A DNA stretch of 64,000 nucleotides from Luscinia megarhynchos (lineage: Eukaryota; Chordata; Aves; Passeriformes; Turdidae), in assembly GCA_034336665.1 (NCBI GenBank), contig JAPFBE010000002.1, positions 39,992,906-40,056,905 on the forward strand, read 5' to 3'. A program made the position numbers and the translations under genes. Below are positions 12,001 to 26,019 of this stretch, one piece after another (the stretch's first letter is position 1; each line of letters starts with the position of its first letter). Below the pieces are notes generated by a model. The model worked only from the letters and a program-made list of their open reading frames with translations, did not search any database and was not told the origin of the DNA.

Positions 12001-15000
12001 GTTTGTTGGATAGATTTGACTACTTTATGCCTGTTTGCTAAGCCACAGCCAGAGATTTATTTTTCTCCTCCTCAGGCATAATTATGAGGTTTATCCAGTG
12101 GTGGTACAAAACAAATCTTAAGGGGTTTCTTGATTTCATATGAAAGAAATAATAAAATGACCACTCTCATAAATTTGCAATTAAAGTAAATGATTCCTCA
12201 CACAACTTATTATCAAGATAAATACCTTCACTTTTGTAGTTATTTACTCGTCAGAATCAGAGTTTTTATCTGTATATACTGTCATTAGTAGACATGGCGT
12301 TTCCAGAGGTTTTTGCAGGGGAAATCATAAGCAGCTATCACGAAGTATTATATTCTAAAATGGGATTAAATACATATTTGAGATTAGTATGAAAATTCTA
12401 GCTTTAATAAAGGTAACATTAGTATTTAGAAAACTGACTTTTAAAGAGGAGGAAATGAGGATAGGTTGTTTCTTTTGTCGTTTTATTTACTGTAAAATCC
12501 TATTTCAGGATAGTGATGACATTCTTGACAGTACTTGAGTGTGTTTATATCTTAAAGCCTGATCTTATCCTTACTTTTGTAGTCAGCCAAGGAATTGAAG
12601 GCTAAATTTATTAAAGAACATAAAATTCAGAATATTACCATCTCAGAGGACTCAAAACAAACCCATCCTCTCTCTTCCTTAAATTCTTACTTTTAAAAAA
12701 AATTCATTTAAATAAATGTCAGAATAAATGATGCTTTAAAATGCAAGGAGAGGAACTCTTCACTGGTATTGTTTTTTTTCATCACGTTTCACCTTTGATC
12801 AAAGGCCCTTGAGAAGGAGAGGTTGGGGAGTGCAGGGTTATGGATGTCTGTGGCCTGTGAACTAAGGAAGGGGCTGGAGGGACTAGGAGCAGCATTGGTG
12901 TCAAGACAGAAAGGAAAACTTGCAGGGAAAGACTGAGAAATACACAATGAAGCTTTGTTGCTTTCAAGTCAGTGAAGTAACCTAACAGCTTTCAACAGTT
13001 AGGTGTCTTGCATAAAACAATAGCTCAGCACATCCTGCCTCCTCGTAGTCCTAAACCTCAGCCTTGCTGCCAGGGAAAGCTGCCTCAGCTGCAGGATCTC
13101 TGCTGGAAGAGGTTGCAAAACGATTGCACAATTGTAAAACAGGGAATCAGCAAAGGTGATGCTTACAACCGGAGACAAGTTACTAAATAATAACATTTTC
13201 TTTGGTGTATACTGGGTTTTGCAGTGAGAATGACACAGCTGAGGTGTCATCAAAGTTGGGAAGCTCAGCAAACCTGCTTGGTAGTTGAGCAGAGAGGCAG
13301 CTGAAGGAGATGAGTGCATGCAAACAGCTGAGTGATAAGGACAATTATGAAGGAAGCTCAATACCAGACTTCAGTGAGGACACTGTAGAATAGGGGAGAA
13401 TGTGCAACACTGAGCCATGCAGGGTGAGGCAGGTTATCACATAGAGACCAATTGTTCAGGTAATTGTGGTAGCATTTGGCTAAATCTCACTAATGTTCTG
13501 TTAAATACAGGTTTGTCTTGGTGGATGAGTCTGGGTCTGGTCTTTTTCAAAGATTAAATGAATGTCTGTGTTCCTTGTTGTCTTGGCAGATTAATTAATT
13601 ACAGTGACTCTGATAATTATGATTTTTTTTTTTGTCTCCAGTACCATATTACAGTACATATTACCATATTACCCCATGCTCTCATAATTCCTGTGCAAGT
13701 CTAGGAGAAAAGTAGCTATGAAACAGAGAGCAGGATTTTAGATTCCCACCTAGTGAAGAAATTAGCAAATTTCTATTGGAACCACTGTTGGTGTGATTGG
13801 AAGAGTTAGGTAATGGTCAAGACAGTTTGGGAATGAGAAAATAGTCAAGAGGAATATGCATTCTGATGATAATAACACAAAAACTTATATCAATGTTAAT
13901 AAAGGGATCTGGCCACCGTCAGTCTGGTACATCACTCCTTAAACTGGGAGACTTGCCATTAGATTGCCTGCCAGGAATTACTACACCATGTTTCAGAATT
14001 TTATAAATTCTCATGGAAACATACTTACTACTACATTTTCATTCTAAGTTGTAATTACTTCTAGTAAAAAAATATATAAAATGTATGTTTAAAAACTTGG
14101 AAATGTAGCATGTAGAATAGTTAGTGGTGCCAATCATGCCAATAGAGTGTGTGTGAGTTTCACTTTTAGCAAGTGGCCATAAGTTTTCCATTGGTGACTA
14201 CTCAGTTGACTAAAGTGAAATTTACAAAAGAGGCTCAAAATTGGTGACATACAAGCCACTTCCTCTACAGTCCTCTGGTGTTCATGGTATGTTTGGGTAT
14301 CTGAAAAGCAAAAATCTTTGGGAAAGGTACATGCCAGGTGCAGCAGCGCTCAAATTCAAACATGAGTGCAATGGCAGAATCAATTCAGCTATTTAAGAAA
14401 GAATATGACACACAGTTAATATGACTTCAGAGGAAAAATGTAAATAGGATTAAGAGATGAAAAGCAGTAAGGAATGGAAATTGGAGGCCTGTGCTGGATA
14501 CAGTAGGACTCAATAAAGAAAGATGTTTCCATGTGAACAGTAGGAAATGGTTAATCTGCTGCAAAGTTATGACACTTCCAAAACTCTATGCTTTGCACTC
14601 CTATCTCATCATGTAAAATATCCTCTGAGATGTATCATACCAACACAGATATTTCAATGTGCCAAAAATGAGCTTGGTGTGGACTAATTCCCTCGCCCAC
14701 ATCCCCGTGAAGCTTTAGAAAGAAGCACTTATGGAACTGGTATGTGAACTGCCCTGATGAAGTATTTAAGATAATTTTACAAAGCAGTTGGAAGCATGCT
14801 CTGTCCTGAGGGCATCAGATCTTATGTGGCAGTGCTCACATAATTATACTAAGATGGATTGCCATATCACTCCCTGGGCCTCTGCCTGGAATAAATCCCA
14901 CATCCAGCTGGAGAAAGAAAAATGTGACTTGCAGGACTGGCATGAATCTTATTAGATCCCAGAACTCTAAAGAGAGACCCAAACCTTTTCAATCACTGAT

Positions 15001-16221
15001 TTCTTTTAAGTGTCACTCAATTCTAGCCTCATCAGAAAATACTAGTGATACCCTCACTAAAAAAAATGTAGCTGAGATATTACTTTTGAGTTGAGCTGTC
15101 CCCTGAAACTACCTGTCCCTCATCTCTGGTATTCCTTAAACTGACTTGTTGGACTTAAATTAATGACATCACATCTATAATTCTGTGACTTTTTCTCAAT
15201 GTAAGGTACTGCTACATTTTCTGAGGCTGAGGTTGCAGTATTTACTACTCCACAAATATATTTTGACAAATTATCACCGGAGCTTTGGTGACAATGGCAA
15301 AAATGCATTGCATAGTTACTGAACAAGTAGGGACTGAAAGCTATATATAGGTTTGAGAAGCTTGCAAAAAAAGGGATCTCTCACACATTTAAGAGACAGA
15401 AAGCCTTTGCAGTTTACAGATGAAAAGCTGAACTAATTTAAACTGTAATTCTGTACAGTCACAGAATTCAAATAAAAAATCACCATCTCAAAATGTATCA
15501 AGATGGAATGTACAGGAAACACTCAGGTTGTAACTTGAGTTTTACTCTTCAGCACATAGGAATTGTCAGAATCTGGGTTCTGGCTGGTGTTCCAAGAAAA
15601 GAGGCCAAAGACTAAACAGGATGGAGAACAGATTCTTTCTTCCCTGTAAATAGGTGCAGGCTGCCTAAGCAATTTAAGACTGCTGATGATAATCAGCGTT
15701 GTCATGCCCAAAGAATGAGAGAGTCACTTAATTCTCCAGGTATGCCAAGCACCTTTGACAGTTCCACTGTAGCTGGATGTGTTGTGAAAAGCAACTGCAC
15801 CAAATGCAGGCACATTACTGGATGGATGTGTTCATTCAGCTGGGAAAAAAGTCTGTGATAAAGGGGACCAAGACGTTAATAAATCTGCATTTCCTTCCAT
15901 ACTTAAAATTGTTAAAATCTAGATTTTACATGATTTAAAACTTCCTCCTGTCTAAAACTTTGCCTCCTATTATGACAGAAGTTATTTAGCTAATCTCTAG
16001 TGGATTTACCTTCAGTTCTACTTTTCTAACAGTAACAAAATAGACTATTTGTGTTGTGGAGAATTTTTCCTGTTCCTTTATTATAATTTTGGAAGTGACT
16101 ATGGCCTTCTTCTAAAAGACTAAAGCCTAAAGGTCTTCTTGAAAACAGTAACACTATCTATGAAACATATTTAAGATAAAAAGATCATACTAAATGTATT
16201 TCTACAGTGAAAGAATAATGT
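9041..16221. other. Non-coding DNA, no gene seen
   Basis: About 7 kb without a recognisable gene or transposon. Two parts are GC-richer than the rest: 9325-9630 (listed separately) and 12780-13390. The second carries overlapping open frames of 60-120 codons that have no family resemblance. A direct repeat of taccatatta occurs at 13642-13651 and 13662-13671. Open frames elsewhere are below 80 codons. Confidence 0.5.
9325..9630. other. GC-rich block of unknown origin
   Basis: A sharply bounded block of higher G+C in AT-rich flanks, running from about gccagacaagtgactgtc to gggaaaggctgtgtga. It holds overlapping open frames on both strands (minus 117 codons at 9284-9637; plus 64 and 77 codons). 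That is expected where stops are rare and argues against reading any of them as a gene. The cysteine-rich plus-strand translation has no start context or domain I can name. It may be a decayed retroelement or unique sequence. Confidence 0.35.
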
Positions 16222-16408
<187 letters not shown>

Positions 16409-19239
16409 TATTTTTTCTAAAATTAGAAGCCTTACAAAAATATTTTCTCTGTCCTCATCTTACTTTCTCTCCTCAGCACAAAATATATCCCCACTTACAA
16501 CCAGTTGTCTAACCCTATCTTTCAAACATAACTTTTACAGCTAAACAGCCATCAAAATTGACTAGGAAAGGACATATTTCTCAGTTGTACTGCATCAGTT
16601 TATTCCTATTTTGATACTGATGACAGCACTATCAGCCTTGTCTGTACGTGTTTGTTTGTTCCCAAGGAGGGTGGGTCTGGCTCCTGCCTCTGTGGTACAG
16701 GTGCTGTGGTGTGGTGCTGTCTGACGGGACAGACTAGGAGAGCCTGGCAAAGTCATCACTCCACTGGGCAGAGCTGCAGCCTTTTGCTGAGCAGTGCAGC
16801 TCTAGGGAGGAATATTCATTCGTGTCCTTTTTAGGCAGTACTAATTGGTCCGTGAGGAGCGCAACACTGAGCTGTTTCTGCTGCCTGCAGATCTTCAGGT
16901 CAGTCAGAGCAGGGCATTGCATTGCACTGAATCTCACTGCACAGCTTCCCTGCTCAGCAAGGGCTTCTTCCAAAGAGTGGCACAAGACTGGAGGATTTGC
17001 ACTGGACTTGGCGAGTATCAGATGGAAAATCAGACCTGCTGCCAGGGCACCTTCCTCTCATATGTTGTGGCCATTGAAAAAACCAGACTGATGTTGCAAG
17101 TTTCCCACGAAATAAAATTGCTTGTACAGTTCTACACACATTGTATAGCTGTAGTAGCCACAGAGCAAACATTGTGATCCAATTACAATTTAACTTGTTC
17201 TAACCCTTATCTGTTGAGAAAGTGTCAAGATGTCTCAACAGATCTGAATCAATACATTCCTTTTTTTTTGGTTGATCAAATATAGTTCAAAATGCAATTC
17301 GACACAGGCCAGATTCTGGCCTATGTACACATGACAACCAAAGGCTCATTGGCACTGAATAATTTTACTTTCCTCCATTTTTTTGTTCTTTCATTCACCT
17401 TTCCACTTCACCACTGGGTTTCATATTTCTCAGGAAAAAAACTCAAACAGTTCCACACTTTTTTACACATATTCCAAGCTACAGACTATTAGCCTCAGGG
17501 AGATCTTATGCCTTTCCTTCCTTGAACCAGTTTAAACATGGTGAAAGCATTTGTGTTGTGGCCTTTTTCTGTCATACTGATATGCTCTTGAACCTTTCTG
17601 GCTATTTTGTCATGGGAGATTGCAGTATCACGTTGAAAAGAAAAGAATTCAGGAGACAAACACAGAGAAAAAATATCAACTACAAAGTCACTAAGGTCCA
17701 ACAGTAATATGATGCAGCATATCAGAAAAATCTTTTATCAAATTAAAAATAATGAGCAAAACTAAGTAAAAACAATAGAATAAGAACTTACTTGGAAAGT
17801 GATTGTTAAGTGACTTGCAGTGTGAAAAATATGTTTACAAATATTGAATATTTAATCAGGAAATATTATTCTGCTGATATGAAAGAATTTATTATGAATT
17901 AGTACAATATGAATTTTTTATCATTTCAATGTATTGAGCAAACTGAACTGATTTTGTTTTCACATTAGCATTGTATCTGCCTGTGATAGAATATATGCAT
18001 CTCAAAGAAGTTATGTGGACCACTCAGGCTCCAGAAGCCTTTCTCCCTCAGAGGCAAAACTTCTTGGTGGGTCCCTGTCTGGCATGATGGAAATGATGTT
18101 CAGTGTGGAAAGAGAAAGACTCTGAAGAGCAGAGAGCAGTGGCAACCTGGAAGCTCTGAAACACAGCCCAGAGCGTGCCCTACAGTACTGGGAGGTGCAG
18201 AAGGGATGGAATGCTTTCTATCCAAAAAACTGAAATGAAAACATTTTGACTGTCTGATGTTTCAATGTTTTCTGTTAATAATAAATAAATAAATTACATA
18301 ATTCAATATCTCTTTAATAAAATTAATCATGGTTCCTCACTCTGTATTTCTTGGTGTTTTAAGATGAATGTTGAAATTCATTAGCAGAGATTCTGAAATG
18401 CTGACTCTTGTTTGACTTCATTTGTGATCAAAAAATAAAAAAGAAAAAAGAAACTATATTTTTTTTATGCCTATGTGAAAAATGGATCTCTTCCCTCATA
18501 ATATTACTTTGTTATGTAATCTTAAAGTAAAAATATCCTCTGGAAAACTTCAAGACTGATTTAGATTAAATGTCTTCCTAACAGCTGACTAACAAAATCC
18601 AGTAGACATTGAACATGCTTCTTAAGGACATGAACTTCAGCTGAAGTTACATACATAAATCTGAGGTAGGATTCAGTTCACAGCATGTGTAAAATATTTT
18701 CATAAATGCACTAGGTAAGTGATAAATTAAAAGCAAAGTCAATCCGAAAGGTGTAATAATAACAAAATTGAAAAAAAAAAAAGTCAAATTCTTCTTCATA
18801 CAGCATACTATTTCTTGCCATCCGCACCCTTGAAAATTAGTTTTAAGAAGTTCTTGAGATAGTTATTTTTGAAAGCAATTATTGTTTCTCTATGGTTTCT
18901 AATCCATGTTTTTCTTGTGTTCACAAAGTAGGACCAAGTAGTCATGAAATAATAAAAGCTTTCCTTTTAACATCATTAATGTTGTTATCATTCTAAGTTG
19001 TGAGCCGTGTTTTGTAACAAAATAACAGAGTGAGATGTTTAGCAGCAATTAATGGGTACACCCTTGCTTATTTACAAAAGAACCTGTTATACTTTTAGTT
19101 CACATTAAGGTATTCTTTATAGCAGTGTTGTGACCTTTGCCAAGAAAAAAAAATGCTGAGTCCTATACAACTAGTAACTGATGAGAAAGTGGAATCTTTC
19201 GTTCTGCCAATTACAGACAGTAATTGCCATGTAATGAAG
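16409..19239. other. Non-coding DNA, no gene seen
   Basis: Unique-looking sequence. The part at 16650-17060 is GC-richer and carries overlapping open frames on both strands (up to 110 codons) with no recognisable protein family. The part at 18000-18210 is also slightly GC-rich. The rest is AT-rich with A-runs (18425-18455, 18770-18783) and an AATA repeat near 18278-18295. A 16-bp palindrome (arm aacttcag) sits at 18633-18648, which is about what chance predicts once per 64 kb. Confidence 0.5.
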
Positions 19240-19765
19240 TTAATGTTTTGTAGAATTTACAACCTGATATTAATGGTGTTTCTTTGCCACCCTCTCTTAT
19301 CCAACTTAATTTTTGCCCAGCTTTTTCACTTCAAAAGAAACAGGACAATGTGTGAAGGCTCATTAATTCTATTTGGTTTTGATTTTTTTTCCCCCTTCCT
19401 TCTTTTCTCCCCGCCTCCTGGAGGTGAAAAAAGAGAAGCCATGCCATCAGGTCTTTACGTAAACTCTGGTTCATGTGAGGGTGAAAGTTACAGCCTCCGC
19501 ACAGCAGCTCGCCCCGTATAAATGCTCCCCTTTCAATTCCAGCTCAGGCCCTTTAATGGCCATGCCGTTTTATTGCCTCCTTGATCACCAATTACACCAC
19601 CCAGAACAATGAGCCCAACACTTAAATGAGGAGGCCTCAAATTTGCCTTCATTTGCCAACGTGTTTCGTAGCAACACTTCCTTTGAAAGCGCAGATCGCC
19701 TAATTACGAGGATGAAGATGGATCAGAGTTTGAAAAAGGCTCTCAGCACCAGAACAATATGCTAA
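19240..19765. promoter_or_regulatory. Candidate conserved non-coding element (enhancer-like)
   Basis: This block differs in texture from its flanks: it is compositionally complex, retains about ten CpGs in an otherwise CpG-poor region, and is full of known factor-binding cores. Visible motifs are two identical decamers CCAGAACAAT (19601-19610 and 19749-19758; AGAACAAT is the SOX9-type core), a TAATTA homeodomain core at 19701-19706, a CAATTA core near 19589, and a TATAAAT at 19517-19523 after a CpG-rich stretch. A plus-strand open frame of 122 codons (19153-19521) overlaps it but resembles no protein. Enhancer or CNE status is inferred from texture; conservation was not tested. The TATA-like motif alone does not make it a promoter. 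Confidence 0.35.
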
Positions 19766-22700
19766 CCTAACTGTACTGCCTGTACTCCTACTGTATTACT
19801 GTGACCCCGAGCTGCCCTCCTAGCACTCTGCCTGACCTCCTGCCTCCAAGAGGAAGCCGTGCCTGCCCTCCCTATCTCCAGAGTGTCACTGCAGAATTTG
19901 GGAGGGTGCCGCTGAGGCTGGTGACAATGGAATCTAGGAAAAATAAATCATAAGACAGAAACTAGACAAATTGAGGAACCACAGGATACCAAAAGCATTT
20001 CCACGTTATTTTGTTTTGCCGCTAATGGCTGAAACGAATAAATCAGGATGTGTTAACTCCAGTGTGCTTCCCAGAGCAAATGCTAAATGCTTTACTCTCT
20101 TTGTTAGGAACTTATAGCAGGGCAGAGGCATTGTAGATGCTCACTATTCTACCAGGAATTTGAAGAGGCTGTTAATACAGTAAAAGTAAACACAACAATA
20201 TATGGTAAAGATAAAAAACTAAATGGAATAAAGTTATATACAAGTTCAAGAAAATTTAGATGTTTTCCCTGTTTAAAAATATATACTAATACGAATTTAT
20301 TGTTCCATGTATTTTCTTACATAAATCAGTCACCTAACTATTTTGCAGGTTGCTTGCTGCAAAATGACACTGCAAAAAGAAGTTACTACCCCAGAATTAA
20401 ACAATCTGTGTGTTTACTGCACTCACTGTACCACCTCCCTCCAATTCTAAGGTATGTGCCACTAGAACTAATCCACTGAGGTAAAAGTTAGATTACAGAA
20501 ATTCATCACCATGGAATTATTTATCAAATTACTTCTGGAACTGTTCATAAGTATTAACACAGGTTAGACTCAGGTTTTGTAAAGATTTTTAAAACTGGCG
20601 ACTTTTTTTTTTTTTTTTTTGCTGTTTCTTTAGGTTACCAAATTTTTCTAACTGAAATTAGTTCATATCTAACCATGCAACAATTTATGTATGTAGTTAA
20701 CTTTACATTCTGTGTGCAGTCCCAGGAAACATCCAGTAGCAGTTAAGGAGTATTTGAAGAATTAGGGCCTTTGTTGAAGAGTGAAAAAATGTGTGGGCTA
20801 ATTGTTACAAGAGAATTACGCAGTAATAAACACAATTAAACTTTTGCTGCAGGGAAAGAATTAAGATTCATTCTCAGTTTTAACTTTCATGCTTATCTGC
20901 CAAGACTTGAAATATGTAAACTTTACATTATATTAGTGTAAGGCTTTGTATTCTGATTTTCCATATGAAATAAAGCAGAAAATTCAAAGTTTGTGGGCTT
21001 GGGTAGCTGACAACTACTCCATTTTCTCACTGCGATCTCACTGTTACAAAGTGCAACAATCTCACAGGGGAGTCATGCTCTCTTCATCTGATCAAGATTT
21101 CAGAAAAGGAAAAGCTATTGCAACCATAAAATCCACATAAAAATAAAACTTATGTATTAGAAACAGTTACAATGCTTATTGATTGCATTAAAAGCATCAA
21201 AATTTCCAGTAAAAGAGGTGCTCAGTGAATTCAATCTGTAAGAAATTAAAATTATATCATAGTTTGTCTTTTTCCTGTGCATAAGAAAACTATTCAAAAT
21301 ATGGAAAAGCCAAGAAAACATTAAAAATTACATATCAGTTTGGGGTTATGACAGCATATAAAAAATATTTTGAATAAAAAATGTTTTCTTACCTGCCCTC
21401 ACTGATAAATACTTGAACAGATTTTCCAATACATTCTCAGAATTGACAAACAGCATGCAAAAAAATTCAGACAGAAAGATAAGAAGCATATGAGCAATTA
21501 AAGAAACATTTAATATCAATTTGGCAAGCTGAAAGACATTTATTGCAATAAGTGCAAACAATTGGATATATAGCACATAAATAATAATGTGGAAGGTAAG
21601 GGTGCAGGAAGAGAAAGGCATCTTTCAGAATTAAACTGGAGCACAGACAATCACAAAATGTAAATTCAGTGAGTACAGGCCATGAGAAGCTGACTGTAGG
21701 GGAATCCCATGCTCCTAGCACAATGTAGACTTTCAGAAGATGCTCTCACCAAACAATCCAGGTCCCATCACACTTATACAGAAAGCAACTGAACCAAGAT
21801 ATCTTAAATGCAAAATCAAATGAGAGCTAAATGAGATTTAAATGTCAAATAGCCACTCTTAAACCACCATGGATATGTTCTGAGTGTATGAAAACATCTT
21901 GCTTTTATTTTTTTTGTGAATTCCAATAGCAGAGCAATTAGGGTGAACAACAGTGCTAAGTAAAGTGTTATTGTGATTCACAGACTTCATGTCATCACAG
22001 GAATTTCAAAACACAGAAGTACCAGACAAGCACAGCACTGGTATTTTAGAGTCAGTTAATTACATAATGCTCAGAGTTTTTAAATTAACATTTCTGATCT
22101 TATAACTGTCATCTTAATGTAAACTTCAATGTGTTTTAAGTAAATACATGCATAAATATTTGAGAATTTGAAATCTACTAGGGATAGGTTGTACCTCTAA
22201 GGCCAGTTCTGAGAAGAACTTTCCCTGGAGAAGAGTTTGGTAGGTGCTATACTTTGAAAACTGCAGCAAGTTAGCTGCCAAGAGCTAAAAGACACTCCAA
22301 AGTGGAGTTAAAAACATTACTGTCAACCCCAACTTTAATGCTTGCTGGTAAGAATAAGTGCTTTGTCTTCTGAGCTTTTTGATTGCTTGGCTGATGAAAA
22401 TGTGAGGACTTGCACCTCTAAGCAGAAGGCGCAAACTCTCCTCATGGTGGTTGAGCTTCACAAGTCAGTGCGTTGAAATCCAGGCTTGTTTGCCAGATAT
22501 TTTAATTTGTCTACAGCTGTCCTTGTGGGCAGGGTGGGGCAGATGAAAGCATCCTGATGCAGAACTCCTTCCCAAGCTACAGCTGGCAGGTTGGCTCAGA
22601 CATCTGCGAGTGTCTGTGCACTGGAGTGTGTGGTTGAGCCAGAGAGGGAGGGAGAAAACAATATTGAAAAGACAAATGTTTAGAAATTATTTCACTTGTC

Positions 22701-23299
22701 TGGTATGTAATTTGGTTTTGACTTACGAACATGCTGGGCTTTTCTAACTGTAGGAATTCATCAGAAGCAATACTTTGAGGGGAGGTTTTTATTTTCTATC
22801 TTCCAGGCTGCATTGATGCCCAATGGAACATGCAAAATATTCAGCAGCTTCCCATCACAAAAGTATTAGACCAAAACATTTGCTTTTGTATGGTTGTGAT
22901 TTTCTTGGCAGAGAAAGTAGGAGCTGTATGGTAACTGGCATAGTCTTTTCTTTTTTCCCATTTGCTTTTTTTTTTTTTCCTTGGTAAAGAAGGCTACCTC
23001 AAAGTGCTGATTTCAATTTGGGACTTCATTTTGCTGTGTGCTACTCAACAAATCATTGTCTTAAGAACTCATGAGAAACCTCCTATGGGGTCTGATCTTT
23101 GCTTTAAAAGAGCATGTTTTTAGGGAGCATATGACCACAATGCTAAGGTAAAAGAAGACTGGAAAGAGGCTAGTTAAAAACTGGCCATACTTCATGGCTC
23201 AAAGGACAATAATCAATGGCTCAATAATTAACTACAAGCAATGAGCAATACTTGACTGATCTTGTGCAGCTGGTTGACTAAAAAATAGTATGATAAAAG
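19766..23299. other. Non-coding DNA, no gene seen
   Basis: AT-rich unique-looking sequence. It contains a run of 18 T at 20603-20620 and GC-richer parts at 19800-19930 and 22420-22660, without recognisable coding potential. Open frames are at most 91 codons (minus strand, 21346-21621) and have no family features; the hydrophobic translation comes from AT-rich codons. No transposon recognised. Confidence 0.5.
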
Positions 23300-24075
23300 C
23301 ATACTTGCAGATGCTAAACTGGAGACAAGGATGGAAATTAGCCATAGAGCTTTAGTCCAAAATGATACTGGGGTATTTGAAGTTTAGGTCAACAGAAACC
23401 TCCTCAGGTTCAGTGAGGAGATATGCAAAGTTCTGCACCTGCAGTGAATAGGCACCATTTTAGAACCAACAAACTTAATACCAGCCAAGATGAAAGGCCA
23501 TGAGATCACAATGGATATCAAACAGAACTGGAATCAACAGTACACTCTCTTCACAAATGGTGTATGCCACACCTGTTTAGTTTTGGCCAGCCTAGTTCAA
23601 AAGAATTGTTGAAAAACTCACAAGATCCAAATAGCAGCAAGGAGTATCAATAAGTTTGTGGTACAGCCTAAAAAGAAATATTGAGTAAAGCTTAACCCAG
23701 AATGCAGGAGTCTAAGGGCAGGAATCTGTGAGCAGCCTACACCTGGATGGGGGACAGTTCTGAGGATAATGGAACCAGGTGTTTTCAGCAGTGACAAATG
23801 ATATTACAGGGAGAAATGGCCACATGTAATGGCTTTGGGATATTCAGACTGGATATTAGAAAAAATATTCTCCACTAAGACAGTAGAGTAAAACTAAAAG
23901 AGAATGATCAGCAGAATGGTACCCAAAGGTACAGCAGAATCTCCATCCATGAAAGTTCACAAAACTTGGCTGAAAACTTGGTGACCTGATCTAGTGTTGC
24001 AGTATTCATCCCTTCACTGGGACTAGATGATCTCCAGAGCTCCCTTCTAACCAGCATTTCTATGATTTTATAAAG
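23300..24075 (+). mobile_element. CR1 LINE, 5'-truncated, strongly diverged
   Basis: Several segments follow a plus-strand CR1 from late ORF2 through the 3' UTR. First comes a ggtcaacagaaacctcctcaggttc piece (about 23388) and a tgcaaagttctgcacctg piece. Then there is a gaaccaggtgttttcagcagtg piece (about 23771), a region equivalent to the 'lysine-rich heel' just upstream of the stop, and a tctccatccatg...aacttggctg piece. It ends with actagatgatctccagagctcccttctaac and a tttctatgatttta tail (24068). Identity is low and large internal parts are missing, so this is an old insertion with no surviving open frame. The 5' boundary is approximate. Confidence 0.8.
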
Positions 24076-26019
24076 AAGCCTAGTAGAAAAGCTAATGTAG
24101 AATAGAAAAGCTAGTGTGCTGCACTGCAGAGTGGAAGAAGATATTGAAGGTGAGAGATAAAACAGCAGTGAAAAAGCACTACTCTCCTTAAGCACAGAAG
24201 GGGAAAGATGGAATTAACTAGGGCTGGTGCTGGAAAAGAGGTTGTGCAGAGTAGTCACAGGGACAAGGGAAGGGAAATCAATCTACAGATGAGAAGCAGG
24301 ATGCTAGGGAGAGAACCGAGGTTGTGGATCAACCTGAAGAATAGACAGGTTCATCTAAATAGTGAACTTCTAATTTAGAAGAACTGACAGATATGTAACA
24401 ACACCCACACACCAAAAATCACAATTCTCTGTACATGAGCCTGAAAAGCATCCTGAAGACAATCAATATAAAAGAAACTGCTGGTCAGCCTTTGGCTGTG
24501 TCACCAGAAAATTTTCACTGCAGTGCAGCAAGACTTATTAAACCAAGCAAAAGGATGTGCATTAGTGGTGCAGTGTCATGATTTAGGAATGTATTCCCTA
24601 ATTTACTACTCCCACTTAGAAGACCATGCCCCACTCCCCTTTCTGTCCCTCCAATGGAAGGCACAAAGGGCAGACATTATGATTTAAGAACAATTTGATG
24701 GAAACAGCAATGAGACAAGAAAACAGACAGCAATAGAGATGGTAATTCAATTCATCCATGGATATATACATGCTTTTTCTTAGGCTTGCTGTGATTCATA
24801 AGAATAATTTAAAAAAATAAATAGAATGAGAAATAAGAAATAATTCAAATGGTCTCTTAATTAAATTAAATTAATCAAGTCAATCTCTTCTTCTGGGCTT
24901 AGAGAATGCTACTTAAGTGAAGTAACATAAATGTGGGAAACAATGGCTAGAGATAAAGAAAAACATACAGCATCAATAGACATGAGAACATACAAATTTC
25001 ACAAAATCAGTGAAAAAGCTGTTCTTCTTACTGGGAAACAGAGCCAGCACTTTGATCAAATAGCAAGTAGATGAGTCAGAAAAACAGAAAATCCTAAACT
25101 ACCAGTGCGAGAAACATAATATTGACTAACTGTATCTGAAAGTACTGCAGTAAAGCTGATAAGACTGTATTTGGAGAAGTTAACCCACAATTTTTGGAAG
25201 TCTAAAAAGGTTAATAGTACTGCCCATCATATGGAAGCTTAAACAGCAACTGCTGCAGAAGTCTGGTAGGGTGATTGGAAATCTTTTGGAGAAAAGTAAA
25301 ACTTACTTTCCTAAGCTTTTTAAACTAATGAGAGTTAGCTGGCATGAGTGTTACCTAAAAGCATAGAAAGAACAAAATGGGAAAAAAAATTACTTTAAGA
25401 CAGTGTTGAGGTAAACTGGACTTTAAATGAAGCCTTTTTTCTATGTGTGTGAAATTATATTTATAGTTGTAAAAGAAATCGGGTTCTGAAACAATCTTCC
25501 AATAGTGGAGGATGAATTTAAAAAGTAGCAGCTTTTCAAATTGGAATTCAGAATGTTTGGAGTTTTCTATCTGAGTTTAATATCTCCAGCACAAAAGACT
25601 GAAATCTATGATTCAGAAAGTTCTTTACTTCCTCATTTACTTTTTTATTGTTTCAATATTATCAGCTTTCAATGCCACAACACTTTAAAAAAGTCAAGTA
25701 CATGTTTCAGTTTGGGAACCTCTTTGCAATTTTTGGAAGCAAGGTAGGACCTAGAGCATTGATTGTAGACAACACCTTCATCAGAGCCTTTGCTTCTTTT
25801 AGATGAATTAAGAACACTTACAAAAATTTCTAAAAAAAATAAAATATTGTAGTTTTATTGTTTTCATTTTATCTTTGATGAGGTTCTATGTATGAAAACA
25901 ACAGATATAGTAAAATATAGTTTAACTTAATCCTTGCCTTTCATGGTTTAATCATGACTTCCATTCTGAAGTAGGATCTGATATCCCTCATATGTAATAG
26001 GTTGAATCTTGTAAAGTCA
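24076..26019. other. Non-coding DNA between two CR1 copies, no gene seen
   Basis: About 1.9 kb of A-rich, otherwise unremarkable sequence. It includes short AAAT/TTAAT simple stretches near 24810-24880. The longest open frame is 68 codons (25541-25747). No motif cluster, hairpin or recognisable repeat was found. Confidence 0.5.

Noticed and set aside
18633..18648. 16-bp palindrome (arm aacttcag)
   Set aside because: About one perfect 16-bp palindrome is expected by chance in a window of this size.
19153..19521. 122-codon frame before the 19.5-kb block
   Set aside because: Serine/phenylalanine-rich translation from AT- and CT-rich DNA, no family resemblance. The block is better explained as non-coding.
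19517..19523. TATA box and promoter
   Set aside because: TATAAAT is common in AT-rich DNA, and no initiator, CpG island or downstream exon supports a promoter.
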